Shown here piece after piece: positions 11,376 through 22,599 of a DNA stretch of 64,000 bases (within the stretch, counting starts at the first letter, position 1; the number at the start of each line of letters is the position of its first letter). Position numbers and translations under genes: made by a program. The notes under the pieces are model-generated. The model worked only from the letters and a program-made list of their open reading frames with translations. It did no database searches and had not been told where the DNA came from. Where the stretch lies: assembly GCA_021234155.1 (NCBI GenBank), contig JAJEKV010000030.1, forward strand, positions 16,422,003 to 16,486,002, given 5' to 3'. The DNA is from Isoetes taiwanensis. Taxonomy: Eukaryota > Streptophyta > Lycopodiopsida > Isoetales > Isoetaceae.

Positions 11376-12486
11376 AATTAAGTAAAATGTTCCGCATCAA
11401 TTTTCTTAGTTGGCAAGCATGAACAATGCACCTGTGTTTTTAAGAGACATGAAAGAAATCGATAACAGAGCTAAGCCCGAATGCCTTAGGCTCCACATTG
11501 CCGTGATTGGGAAAATTTTAGACTATTGTGGATATGAAGGGAAACAATTATATGCCGATTACACGATTACCAAAGAAACTTCTAGAGAAAAACAAGGCAA
11601 GTAAAAATTAAATACCATTGACACGGAGATGCATATGCTGGCCAATGCATCCGAAAAGATACTTTATCACTAAGGAGGACACACCAAACCTCAGAAAGTA
11701 AGAACTTGATTTATTACTAGAATGAACAGAGCGAAAAGGTCCCAATGACTTGCAACTAACTAAGTTGGAGACTCATAGCATGCGTCTTTGAATGAACACC
11801 GCAAATCATGGCACGGACGATGTAGTAGATCACGATGCGCCCTTGATAATGTAAAGGTCTTCTCAACCGTTTGTAGAGGACCTTGGTCGGGAATTAAAAA
11901 GTAATCGAACATGAGAGATGAAGAAGTGAATCACAAAACTAGCTATATGAGATGGCCCAAAACTTATTACCCTCGACTTTGGGTCCAAAGACAACCGAAG
12001 TCGAAGTCGAAGTCATTATCCGCTTAATGGTAACACAGAACCCGCATGGTGGAGATTTAAGTCACAACTTATAAATTATCAAAGTAATTTCTAACATGCT
12101 ACAACTTCATATGCTTACGGGTCACCACGATCTATTCGACAAGTTTCACAATAGAACGGGAAGGAATGTCCGGCTCGGCTCCTTGAAGTGTTCTCGGAAT
12201 TATAACACAATTCAGGTGTTGCCAAACACCACAATCGCGATTATCACCGCGCAAACGCAGTAATGAAAAGCGCAGATGTATTATTGACTTGATGACAATT
12301 CGGACATTTCTAACGAACATGAATCATTGTCGACGTTCCTAAAATAAACTCGAATCATTGTGCCCGGATCCCAGGAACTTCCACACGGACAACGTACTTC
12401 CCAAGTAGCTGGTTCATCTTGATCGTCGATCGTACAATGCTTGCAAAACCCATCGGATATTCTTATTGCCGGTTGCTAATTCCATC
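11376..12486. repeat. Tandem duplication inside the SIZ1-like relic, copy B
   Basis: Direct repeat of 10,251-11,371 with the same start and end sequences. It carries the second PHD exon (12,132-12,320, minus strand), whose open frame diverges earlier than in copy A (ends KLVE instead of CETCRIDRGDP) because of a small indel. Confidence 0.93.
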
Positions 12487-14113
12487 ATTTCTTGGACCGC
12501 GTACTTTTACGAAATTAAAAATTTGTAACATGTTAAGAGTTCCTTAAAGCTCTTGTCATAGAATGCCAAAGGATGCATTGTACTGATATGTCATCATGGA
12601 ATGCCCGCCAAGGTAGGCGGAATGTTCCACACTCCTCTTGCCATGTCAATCTCAAAAATCGGTGATGCCATTATGTGTTTGTTGCTCACGGTACTAATTT
12701 CCTTCTTCCTCTTGACATAAGTTCCTTGAAATCCCACAACCGCAAGGCCACATCAGAGAAGAATGGACCAATTCGAATTTCACCGCTTAACAATACAAAT
12801 GCTCAGGGAAGAGGAAAATACTCACAAATGAGGTTCTGGTAGAGAAGGAACAATCATGTGCTTCGTGGTGTCCGAGGATGTTGTTTTTGTGTGTTATACT
12901 GCGAAGAAGAGCCACGAAACATAACATCATTTTTACCCGCGACCGTAACAACAGGTCTCTTGGTTTTTGCTCCTCCGGCTTTTGCTCCATATCTCCGGAC
13001 TTGGTTTTGCTCCTCCGGCTTTTGCTCCATATCTCCGGAAGATCAAATTGATGTCATCGGATGGAACTCTACCGTGGGTTTAAACACTAGTAAAGAAATG
13101 CAACATTTGCCCAAAACAGGGCAAGATTTCTGAGCTCCACCAAACACGAATCCATCTCAGTATTTTACATGCATCCAAAGATGGAACGATCCAAGAAAGA
13201 ATCCGGTTGCCGCGACATAGTCGTACACAAAAACATTACTTCCATTGCATCTTTGAAATAGCTTTGAAATACAAAAATTTAACCGCCGACAGACTTGCAA
13301 ACTTCCAAATAGCTTTAAAATACAAGAATTTACTTGCCGCCAGAGTGCCGCAAGAACAAACCAAATGGTTTCTAAAAATCAAATCGATTTGGCAAAGTGG
13401 TGCGGGCATAACTTCCCAAATGCCATGAACACGCTGGAATTTCCTTGAATTTTCTTGATCGTAGATGAAATCCAACGACGGAAACATCAGCCACCTGCAC
13501 AAAAATCCCACCTGCCAGCAACGTGGACACTCTGAAATTGCTTCAAAGTGTCCACTTGCGTTTGTGCAAACGTGCTAAAAAAGGATATATCTAATAACTA
13601 CATATTGTCGTAGTAAAACAACATTTGAAAACAACAATTATTCTAAAACAATACATGTGGATTTCTTGGATATTACGTATTTTCTTTTGTGAAAACAATG
13701 TTAACTTAAAGAACTACAAGTGGAGAAAATAAAACAACACACATTGAAAAGGAAAAAAAAACTATTTTTTTTTCCAGTTTTCCACGTACTAATATTCAAA
13801 CCTACATGTGTTTTTTGGAAGACAAACAACGTGTGGCTCCTCCAAAAAACAACAGTCAAGAAAAACCCACACGTTGACAAAAGTTCATGAAAAACAATAG
13901 TGAAAAAAAAAGGACACGTTGGCCAAAAAACAAAAAGCTGCCAGAGAAACCACAGTGGGATGTTTTTGTCAAAAAACCACTGTCTCTTTGTGCAAATCCG
14001 GATAAATTGGCCACGTGGACTTTTAGGGCCATTTTGGTGTTGTTTTTAGCGTAAAACAACACTTTCGTACAACTAAAAAACAATTGTGGTCTAAAAATTG
14101 GGGTCAGTGTGAA
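12487..14113. other. No gene recognised; small tandem repeats and a dispersed repeat
   Basis: A 36-41 bp unit (ttttgctcctccggctttt) is duplicated at about 12,965-13,040, and a related 57-bp unit (atagctttgaaatacaaaaa) at about 13,258-13,345. The 13,590-13,740 block matches 8085-8230. Open frames at 12,787-12,990 (-) and 12,858-13,511 have no recognisable domain; some could belong to 5' exons of the SIZ1-like relic. Confidence 0.35.
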
Positions 14114-14639
14114 GTGCATATGCGGCAGAAGAACCTTGCATAAAGAAGTTTTTGAAGTTTGTGATTTGTCTTCTAATTTTTATCTCATTTTAGTACATAA
14201 GCAACCAAGATTCAGAATCATAAAGAAGTACCACGTATGCTTGATTCTACCTTCACAAAGGAAAATCAGCACAGGCTTAGGCAGCAAATTCTATTCCAAA
14301 ATTTGCCTTACCACAATGCGTCACATATCTGATGCTACTTGAAATTCTAATTTGGGCTGGCATTGTTGGATGCAATCCACATATCCACTGGATTCGCCAT
14401 CGCTCTACTAGTGCCATACGTGGCAATGGCATCATCCTAATAATAGAATCATCATCATGCATCTTCATCATCGAAATGACACTGCCAAATTTGCCAAAAG
14501 GAAGCAAGGCAATCGCAGAAACTTTGCTAGACTTCCTAACTAGAAGACGCCATGTTAAGAAATGCAAATTCGCTTAAGCTTCTTCTTCTTTCCAAATCAC
14601 CGGCTTAGAATTTAAGCGTCGCATGAAACTATGACTCAT

Positions 14640-15227
14640 AATAATTTTTTAACAATTTCATATGGGTACATTGCTCTTGGATTCACGGATCTTAGATCTT
14701 GTGTCAGTTTCTGCACCATTTTCCACAACTTGGTGTTCATCCTTGTTCAACTGACTGTTATTATCTCCATGAGCTTTAAGTTCTAAAACAAACTTGGCAG
14801 CTGAAGCTATCCTCATTAATGGTCCTCCTGGTTTAGTCCTTGACAAATCCATATTTTCTGCACCATATCACTATCACTGCATGATTTTCTAAGTGGTTTT
14901 AGCTTTCCTAGCGGTTGACCTCACCATGAGCCTCCTCTTTGCAATGCACTTTCTAGACTATCTTCATCCAGTGGACCACAAGAGCACTCACAAGTAATAC
15001 AGTTCCATGATGGTATCCTCTTGGCAACATGTTAATTTGGATGTGATGTATTCCTTTTAGTTTTTTTTGAGCTTTTCGACGCTTATTAAGTTCTGAAACA
15101 CATTCCTGTAACATAAGCTCTATTCCACAATTGGCTTCAATAGCTAACAGCTTTGTCCACATGCACCTCCCACCTGGCATAACAGACTTTCGTAGCTATG
15201 ATGGCGTAGAATTTTGAATAAGTTTTA
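14640..15227 (-). pseudogene. SDP1-like triacylglycerol lipase relic, C-terminal exon, copy 1
   Basis: SDP1 (SUGAR-DEPENDENT1) is the patatin-domain lipase of oil bodies that starts storage-lipid breakdown. This minus-strand segment matches its post-patatin region in order: KLIQNST near the start, GGRCMWTKLLAIEANCGIEL (SDP1 has GRRCxWEKLSAIKANCGIEL), ELNKRRKAQKK, then TKPGGPLMRIASAAKFVLEL (SDP1 TGGPLMRTASANKF). An acceptor-like CTGGTGTAG precedes the exon. A TAG stop falls in the first part (after NSTPS) and the frame shifts between the two halves, so it cannot encode a full protein. The upstream exon lies at 20,233-20,376, beyond the Copia-1 insertion, which therefore sits in the former intron. 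Assignment rests on several adjacent motif matches recalled from the family. Confidence 0.8.
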
Positions 15228-15255
15228 CTACACCAGAAAAATGTAAGTGGCATAT

Positions 15256-15515
15256 TGTTAGATCAAATCCAGCCTGTACACCTGTCGTGGAGTCAATGGG
15301 CCATGTGTAGGTGCTTGGAAAAGCGGTGGCCCAGACAGAAACAATAAAGGGAAGGAAGGCGAACTATTTGTAGCATCCCCAGAGAAGGAAGGACGATCGA
15401 TTTGGTGATTGAAAAAGGCTGTTGCAGCAGTTCCATTAGTGTGGCACAGAACAAAGAAGATTCAAGCAGAAGGAAGCGCTTGGGCTATCGGGGACCTGTT
15501 CTTTGAAGTCTGACA
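15256..15515 (+). repeat. Copia-1 5' LTR
   Basis: Starts tgttagatcaaatcc and ends agtctgaca. Ends are TG..CA as expected. Followed directly by the primer-binding site. Confidence 0.96.
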
Positions 15516-15534
15516 GTGGTATCAGAGTCGTGCC

Positions 15535-16350
15535 ATGTCCAGCAGGTTTGCATTGACGTATCTGAGCAGCAGTAAAGTTTTTGAGGGAGATGAAATCGGT
15601 TTTCAATTGTGGAAAGCCATGATTTCACAAGCTCTCAAGGTTGACAAGCTGTGGAGTCTTGTGTCAAAAGGAAAATTGCATGCAACACCAATCAAAGTAA
15701 AGAGAGAGGCATCTGGTTCTGCGGAAGAGAAGAAGGAAGAGATCTCTGAGGATGAGAAGGAAGAGATTGCTAAGGCGATCATCATGGCGAAGTTAGGAGG
15801 AGACATAGTGCTTGAAATTCAGCACAAACCTCCTTCAGAGATGTGGGCTTACCTTCTTGAAAGGTATGAGGCGAAGACTTCTTCGCAGATTGAAGCGCTG
15901 GAGATGCAAGTTCGCAATTTACAGTTCGAAATGGGTGGAGAAGTGACGGATTTGATACAGCGATTAGGTTTGCTGTTCCATGGTCTCGAGGGAGCCGGAG
16001 TAAAATATTTAGAGCAACAGAAGGTATTAGCTTTGACAAGAGTTTTTCATGATTCTTATAAAGATTTGGCTGTGCTAGTTAGGCATACTTCTGCGACATT
16101 TGATAATGCGGTAGAGGCAAGTAGAACGGAAATGGAACAAGAGAAGATTGCAGAGTTAAGTGCAAGGGAGAAATCTCGTAGAGAGGAACATCCTAGTGTG
16201 TTATCTACGGGTGAAAGAAGTCGGGGCCGAGGGAGAAGCCGAGGAAGAGGAAGAGCACAAATTTAGTGCTATGGTTGTGAAGAATTTGGGCATATAAAAG
16301 CAGAGTGTTCCAATCGAGAAAAACGGGGTCATGGACGAGTGTTATATATG
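15535..16350 (+). pseudogene. gag: Copia-1 gag (UBN2-type) with nonsense mutation before the zinc knuckle
   Basis: Start ATG lies 6 nt after the primer-binding site. The open part encodes 243 residues with the Copia gag pattern: FQLWKAMISQALKVDKLW near the N-terminus, IVLEIQHKPPSEMWAYLLER and LGLLFHGLEGAGV in the middle, and a basic GRGRSRGRGRAQI tail. A TAG stop at 16,264-16,266 ends it, yet in the same frame the next codons give CYGCEEFGHIKAEC, a perfect CX2CX4HX4C zinc knuckle. The stop is therefore a later mutation separating the capsid part from its RNA-binding knuckle. Confidence 0.93.
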
Positions 16351-16509
16351 CACGAGGAAGAGGTCGAGCGCCATTTGTGGCATCCATAAGTGAAACCGAT
16401 GATGGTAAAGAAGATATAGCAGCAGTAGGAATACTTGCTGAGGATAAGGTAATAAACTTCAAGTTAAAATCTATGAGAGATGTAGTATCAAATGGTGATT
16501 TAAAAGGGG

Positions 16510-19500
16510 GTTGGGATAAAACTAACACTTTGATTGTAGATTCGGGAGCTGAAGTCTCCATAGTCAATTCACCTGACTTGTTGAGAAATGTGGAGCCAAG
16601 CCGAGGTGGTTCGAGGATGCAAATGGGAAATGGCGCAACACAAAAAGTGTATGGAAAGGGGAAGTTGTAAGTATCAAGAGAAGGCAAGGAAGTTTTAAAT
16701 TTGCCAGATACTTTGTTTGCACCCGAAATGTTGTTTAACTTGGTCTCAGTTGCCAATCTTGTTGATAATGGTTATGATTTGTTTTTCCATAAACATGGTT
16801 GCAAGTTTATTAAGGATGGTGTGAAATTCTTTGATGCTTAAAGAAGGGGAAATCTATTTGAATTTGATATTAAGTCAATTAATAAAATATCTCCCGTAGA
16901 TAAGTTGCATACTTGGCATTTGAGATTGGCACATGCAAATCACAATAGTATTAAAATTGCAGAACAACATAATCTTTTGGATAATTTGGTGTGTGAAGAC
17001 GAAAGTCATGATGATATTTGTGAGGCATGCATGTTAGGAAACAGAGTAGAATACCTTTCAGAAATAAGGGTAAGAGGGCACATAAACTGCTTGAATTAGT
17101 ACATTCAGATGTCTATGGTCCAATGCAAGCTCAAAGCCTTGGATCAAAGTCTTATTTCGCAACATTCATTGATGATTATAGCGGACTAAGTGCTACTTTT
17201 TGCGGTTCAAAGACCAAGTATTTGATGCCTTTAGACTCTATGTTGAATAAGTTGAAAGAGAAACATCATTAAAGGTTAAATGTTTGGGATCTGATCTTGA
17301 AGGAGAATATAGGTCAAATGAATTTTGCAGGTTTTGTCAGATACATGGGATAAGAAGACAATACACATGTCGATATATGCCTCAGCAAAATGGTGTGGCA
17401 GAACAAATGAATCACACCATCATGAATGCGGCAATATCTATGGTTAAACATGTGGGCCTACCTAATAGCTTGTGGGAAGAAGCAGTGGCGGCAGCTTGTC
17501 ACGTCCAAAATAAGTTGCCTAGTAAAGCGGTAAAAGGAGGAGTACCAGAACAATTCTGGACTGGACAAAGGCAATCTGTGAGGCGTTCTAGAGTTTAAGG
17601 ATGTCTGGCTTATATGTTGATACCCGGGGAGCTAAAGAAGAAGTTGGACGATCAAAACACATTCACCTTTCTTGTGGGTTATGATGAAGAAACAAATGGT
17701 TATAGGTTATATGATCCCAACACTCGTAAGATACATGTTGGTAGGGATGTGATATTTAATGAGAATATTTTGTACAAAGATAGGAAATTGCTTAGCAAGC
17801 ATGAGACAATGGATGTGGATACCAGTTGAGTATTTGGAAAATAATTCAAGAGCAAGTGAGGAAGCACTGGACAATCCAAAGGAAACAGCTAGCTTGCCAA
17901 TAGAAGATGGATTTGAGCTTGAAGGTGACGAAAATGAGTTTATGAGTGAGCAAGCAGGCGTAGAGCTAGATGTGGTGCATGAAGCAAACATAGAGTCGGA
18001 TGTGGTGCATGAAGTCATAAAGACTGATAGTGCACTGCATGGACAAGATACTGAGCTAGGAGAGGTGCATGAAGTCTTAGAGATTGACAGTGCACCGGAA
18101 GCTGAGCACCAGGGGGAGAAGAAATCCGAAGGAGTACAAGTAGAACTCGACGCAGTGAGGTTGAACGTCTAAAATCTCAACTTCCGTTTGATATGGATAC
18201 CTTTGGCAGAAAGGAAAGTGGTAAAACAACAAGATCTCCGATACCTAAAGTCTTGTCTTGTACTTTAGAATCAGAAATAGTACAGGAAGCAGTAGCGAGG
18301 CCGGATGCAAACTTGTGGAAGGAAACAATGAAGAATGAATTAGATTCATTCAAATAGACTGGGACATATGACAGTGTGCCGAGACAAAGTGATAAGAATG
18401 TGGTTGGTAGTAAATGGATTTTTAAAATTAAAAGAAAAGCGGATGGGTCAATAGAAAGGTACAAGGCTCGTTTGGTTGCTAAAGGATATACATAGTTGGA
18501 AGGGATAGACTATAAAGACACTTTTTCGCCTATTGTTAAGATGACTAGTTTGAGGGCCCTTATAGCGATTGCAGTGCAGAATGACATGGAACTAAGTCAT
18601 ATGGACGTCAAGACTGCTTTCTTGAATGGAGATTTGGAAGAAGAAATTTATATGGAGCAGTCTCATGGGTACGAACAAGGTAATGATATGGTGTGCGAGT
18701 TAAAAAAGGTCATTTATGGACTAGACAGGCATCTAGGCAATGGTACTTATGCATGGACAGTTTTTGGTTACTAATGGATTCATCAAATTGAAAATAGAAG
18801 GTAACCTTTACATGAAAAGGCAAGGGGATAAGTACTTAATAATGGCATTATATGTTGATGACTGTGTCATTGCTAGTAATAACAAAGCCTTGCAGGACAA
18901 GTATAAATTATTGTTGAGAAGCCGCTTCCAAATTGCTGATCTTGGAGATCTTCAGAAACTGCTTGAAACGGAAGTAAGAAGGGACAGAGCTCAAGGCGTG
19001 TATTATCTCACCCAGGAGCAATATATCAAGAAAATGCTAGTCAAATTCAGAATGCTCGACTGCAATGCAGCAAAAACACCATTAGTCGCAAGAATAAGAA
19101 TATCAGGAAAGATGTGTCTGAAAACACCTGAAGAGGAAAAGGAAATGAAAACCAGACCTCATAGGTCGTTGGTTGGGAGTTTGTTGTATGCGATGAATAG
19201 CACAAGGCCAGATATTGCTTATGTTGTTAATCTACTCAGCAGATTTTTGAATAATCCTGGAAAGGAGCACTGGATAGCCGCAAAAAGAATCCTTAGGTTT
19301 TTAAAGGGTACCTTAACTCATGGACTACGTTTTGCAAAGAGTATGGAGAATAATTTAGTTGGATATGCGGATGCGGATTGGGGAGGAGATATTGATGATA
19401 GAAAGTCAACATCTGGATATCTTTGCAAACTTGGAGATACAGCAATATCATGGGCCAAAAAAGCATAAATGTGTAGCAAAGTCCAGTGCAGAAGCAGAAT

Positions 19501-19803
19501 ATGTGGCAGTCTCTCTGGCAGCATCGGAAATCATTTGGTTGTGAAGAATGCTTAGAGAGTTAGAAGTCATGTTGTGACAACAAAAGTGGGATAGCAATGA
19601 GCAAAAATCCAGTTTGCCATTCACGAACTAAGCATATAGAAGTCCATCACCATTTTATTCGAGATGAGGTAGAAAAGGGAGAAAAAGATGTGAAATATAT
19701 CCCTACTAAATTGCAAGAAGCAGATGTTTTAATTAAGGTTCTTACTGAACCAAAACTAATAGTTGCAAAGGAGCAAATGGGAATCATGAGTTATACAGGC
19801 TGA
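16510..19803 (+). pseudogene. pol: Copia-1 pol (protease, integrase, reverse transcriptase, RNase H), broken
   Basis: Pieces in order: aspartic protease NTLIVDSGAEVSIVNS (about 16,530); integrase zinc region WHLRLAHANHNS...CEACMLGN (about 16,910-17,045) with HHCC residues; integrase core LVHSDVYGPM, SDLEGEYRSNEF and PQQNGVAEQMN (about 17,095-17,420); reverse transcriptase DVKTAFLNGDLEEEIYMEQ (about 18,600) and catalytic YVDD (about 18,855); RNase H GYADADWGGDIDDRKSTSGY and SSAEAEYVAVS (19,350-19,530); the C-terminal HHHFIRDEVEKG. Frame changes occur near 17,040, 17,270, 17,600, 17,830, 18,175, 18,360, 18,495, 18,740 and 19,460, with premature stops. The element cannot make a complete polyprotein. 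Confidence 0.95.
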
Positions 19804-19812
19804 GGGGGAGAA

Positions 19813-20072
19813 TGTTAGATCAAATCCAACCTGTACACCTGTCGTGGAGTCAATGGGCCATGTGTAGGCGCTTGGAAAAGCGGTGGCCCAGACAGAAACA
19901 ATAAAGAGAAAGAAGGCGAATTGTTTGTAGCATCCCCATAGAAGGAAGGACGATCGATTTGGTGATTGAAAAAGGCTGTTGCAGCAGTTCCGTTAGTGTG
20001 GCGTAGAACAGAGAAGATTCAAGCAGACGGAAGCGCTTGGGCTGTCGGGGACCTATTCTTTGAAGTCTAACA
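19813..20072 (+). repeat. Copia-1 3' LTR
   Basis: Same length as the 5' LTR (260 bp). Starts tgttagatcaaatccaac, ends agtctaaca, preceded by the polypurine tract. Differences from the 5' LTR are nearly all transitions. Confidence 0.96.
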
Positions 20073-20232
20073 CATATTCACATGCATATCATATGTGTCA
20101 ACAAGATGCTGCAAGATAAAATTGAAATTCCACAAAACCTTTTGTTTCTTAACATGTTATAAGATATTTCTATCTCTTCATAGAGAAAGGTAAAAGAATA
20201 ACCCACTTAAACTTAGACTGTATTCAATATAC

Positions 20233-20376
20233 CCGGGCAAATGTGGCTGGCATGATGATGGTTACATCTCCTTCCCAATCTTGAGCAAAGAGTTTTGCAA
20301 TCCCATGCAAACCAAAATCCATTTCTAAAACTTGATTACATCTGTGCTTAACCTCCATCTCCGCCAAGTGCGCCAA
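20233..20376 (-). pseudogene. SDP1-like lipase relic, exon encoding [15 protein letters not shown], copy 1
   Basis: A 144-nt exon (48 codons) on the minus strand. It has acceptor CTATGACAG and donor GTATAT, and encodes [19 protein letters not shown]... and [23 protein letters not shown]1 has the same run ([40 protein letters not shown]) just before the exon found at 14,640-15,227. This exon is still open here, but the gene is cut by Copia-1 and has stops downstream. The catalytic patatin part was not found. Confidence 0.85.
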
Positions 20377-21847
20377 CTGTCATAGACGAAAGAGAATATA
20401 TAAGACAATGGAATGCAAGATCTTAATTACAGCAAAAGGCTGGAATCAAATCAAAAGGCATCTGACATGGAGAAAAAGGTGCATCTTCCCTATGCACAAA
20501 AAGGAATCATGACTTGCAATATCCACATGATCACTTTTATGCCCTTGCATCCAATTTTTCTTCATCATTGCCGCAGCCTCAGTAAATAAATGCAGTTAAG
20601 CTAGCATTAATAAATAAATGCAAGTAGCATTCTTACAAAAGAGATCTATGAAAAAAAGACAAAAAGTAAGGAAGATTGTGTAAGGAAGATTATGTCAACG
20701 TCTGTGGAAAACCACATAGTACATCAATTCGTGTACAGCTAGGGGCAACACCGTATTGAACCTATGGATTTCTGGTCTCAAACCTGATGAACCTCAATGT
20801 GTTCAGAAGAAGCAATAGAGTCTCTTATTTCATAACATAATACTAAGTGCTTACTGCAGAGACTATGCAAGGTATATCCATGGCCAGCGGAGACGATGCA
20901 AAGCTAGATTAGCCAGAAGAAATAAAGGAAGAAATAAAGGAAGATTCAGATAGGTTTCATGTTCCTTACCATGTTGGCCTGATGGAATAAGGCCTTCAAT
21001 ATGCTCTTAGATGACGACTTTGAACTCGCAAAGGAGTAAGATGCAACCATTCCCCATAGCTTATATGCAAGAATCAGAACAACATGCAAGAAAATGTCAT
21101 TATGAGAGCAAAGAAAAATAAGTAGAAAATCAAATGGAGCACAAGTGGAGCCTATCTGCCATCACCAGTATAGTGTCGAAGTCTCTGTCTTGGCAGAGTT
21201 TAAAGCATCAATTATCCAAATTGCCATGCATTCTCACCTCTTTTTCGATGAGCTCCCTGGATATTAAATATAACACTGAATTTAGAAAACGAACCTGAAG
21301 CTGTAGTATTCAAGACAACCTACATACAAATCCTCCATATCTTTTGGCAATCCATCCTTAAGTGTAAGAAGCGAAGAGTCCTCATCCCAGCTAAAAGATC
21401 AAGACAAATTATCAACTCTGCGTTCATTATGCAAGGGCAAAATAAGGGCAACGATGATAGCCCTATTTTGTAAGACGAGAAGAAGGGGCTTCCAAGGTAA
21501 CACTGTTTGCCACATTATGATCATCAATGGTGCCCAAGCCCAGCTCCGGAACTGCGAGAAAATGTCAGATAATCGACAGCGAGGTCAAGACGTTGGAGGT
21601 TGTTTGCAGAGCAAGGAATGGAAAGAGCCACCGTACGGATCGCTTGAAGAGCAAGAAAGGGGAAATTTTGGGACTTTTTATTTTTTGTTATTTTTTCATG
21701 TAAACATGTCATGCCCAAGTTTTTTCCTGGGGCAAAAATATCACCTTCAAACATAAATTGGCTTATACGTGTATTGAAAATTGATTGAATTGAGTAAAAG
21801 CAACTCATGTTATTATGTTCATATCTTCCACTCTAGCAAGAGAAAAA
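20377..21847 (-). other. Exon-like segments of unidentified minus-strand gene(s), copy 1
   Basis: Between the SDP1 relic and the PLAT gene the minus strand holds short segments flanked by splice-like signals and kept in copy 2. About 21,310-21,395 encodes WDEDSSLLTLKDGLPKDM and LYVGCLEYYSFRF. About 20,970-21,075 encodes LAYKLWGMVASYSF...SILKALFHQANM before GTAAGG. About 20,480-20,590 encodes MQGHKSDHVDIASH. About 21,524-21,720 has an open frame containing NFPFLALQAI. None matches a family I recognise. They may be upstream exons of the lipase relic or of a different broken gene. Confidence 0.35.
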
Positions 21848-22599
21848 TTATGCAACACTGACGTCAGCATCTTTTGGACACATGTCTGAGTCATATGTAC
21901 TCATAGCGTTTTCAGATGCATCAACTTGAAAGTGTGTGAAGGTTGTTTGGTTGCAAGCATTATCGTTTGGAGAGTTGATGAACGTCTGAACGTAAAGAAG
22001 ACTCAACTTAGGCCACAATGAGAGGTGTATTCGACAGACAAACAAGTCAAGGCAATCGCCGCGCCCCGTAAGTATTGCTAGGTTAGATGCCGCAAGATAA
22101 TCTTTTTTATTCCACGAAACCTGCACGCTACTATTTGTTAGTAAGCTATATATTTCCGCCATTGGGTCTAGAATTCTATGCTTCTAAAGCAAAATAGAGA
22201 GAAACAAAGTGAAGAGAAGTGATATGAGAAGGGGCAAAGGAGAGACACCAGTACGGCACCGTCTTTGTAGGCATCACGCAATACTATGACGGCTCCTTGA
22301 GGCGCAGTCTGATTTGCAACTTTTATATATATAGTGTACACACATATGTTCTGCAATTTAGACCCCAGCCACACTCGGTAAGGAATATTGCTGAATAGAA
22401 ATACTCGTATGAAATATTGCTGAATAGAAATACTCGTATGAAATATTGCTAAACAAAAACAAAAAAAGCAAGCACTCTTCGAAATAAAAAGGGAGAAGCA
22501 AGCACTCACCGTTTCTTCTGCTGCTTCAAAAGTAGATGGATGCAAAAGGATCGCGAGGTGAAAAACCCACAGAGGAATCAAAAACCTGCTCCATCCCAT
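21848..22599 (-). CDS. PLAT/LH2-domain secreted protein, copy 1 (three exons)
   Basis: Minus-strand gene, exons 22,599-22,510, about 22,350-22,255 and 22,120-21,848, giving about 152 residues. Exon 1 is a signal peptide (MGWSRFLIPLWVFHLAILLH then PSTFEAAEET) before a GTGAGT donor. Exon 2 begins NICVYTIYIKVANQTAP and ends near LRDAYKDGA. Exon 3 has NLAILTGRGDCLDLFVCRI, LYVQTFINSP and ACNQTTFTHFQVD. This matches small plant PLAT stress/ATS3-type proteins (CVYTxYxxT..., NLDIFSGRGPCLPSPVC, YVNYVEVT). These are extracytoplasmic lipid- or membrane-associated beta-sandwich proteins linked to stress. Six Cys follow the signal peptide. The exon 2 donor is uncertain: GTACTG keeps frame but is weak. Divergent to the malectin-like gene at 23,034. 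Open and probably functional. Confidence 0.72.

Larger units (their letters stand above)
9627..12486 (-). pseudogene. SIZ1-like E3 SUMO-protein ligase relic (PHD and PINIT regions)
   Basis: SIZ1/PIAS-type ligases transfer SUMO to nuclear targets and carry SAP, PHD, PINIT and SP-RING domains. On the minus strand I see, in order, an exon with EVRCRCGSS and an ending MIQ just before a splice-donor-like GT. Next is a PHD exon, DCGVWQHLNCVIIP...FYCETCRIDRGDP, with a GTAAGC donor at about 10,998. Then come PINIT pieces: LQTVEKTFTLSRA (about 10,750), VQVRVTNRP (about 10,230) and LGINGRDDGPGVTT (about 10,190). These match the SIZ1 order and spacing. A possible further piece is FKKVTMSNLSKDTTAAKRC at 9627-9833. 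No SP-RING or SAP was found. Frames are broken by small indels, and the PHD/first PINIT part is present twice in tandem. This is probably a non-functional fragment; some breaks may be consensus errors. Confidence 0.75.
15256..20072 (+). mobile_element. Ty1/Copia LTR retrotransposon (Copia-1), complete but broken
   Basis: 4,817 bp bounded by two 260-bp LTRs and a 5-bp target-site duplication catat (15,251-15,255 and 20,073-20,077). Primer-binding site tggtatcagagtc at 15,517-15,529 fits initiator tRNA-Met. A polypurine tract (gagggggagaa) ends at 19,812. Internal order is gag, protease, integrase, reverse transcriptase, RNase H, so Copia type. Hand comparison of the LTRs gives about 15 substitutions in 260 bp, an older insertion than Copia-2. 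Several stops and frameshifts make it non-autonomous. The empty target site survives in duplication copy 2 near 45,860 (ggcatattcacatg). Confidence 0.97.

Noticed and set aside
8085-13740. A large LTR element with the 8.1-kb and 13.6-kb blocks as LTRs
   Set aside because: The blocks are too short and diverged, with no primer site, polypurine tract or target duplication, and the interior is a host gene relic.
15603-16039. Minus-strand open frames across Copia-1 gag, and plus-strand ones across Copia-2 pol
   Set aside because: Antisense shadows of well-supported retroelement genes.
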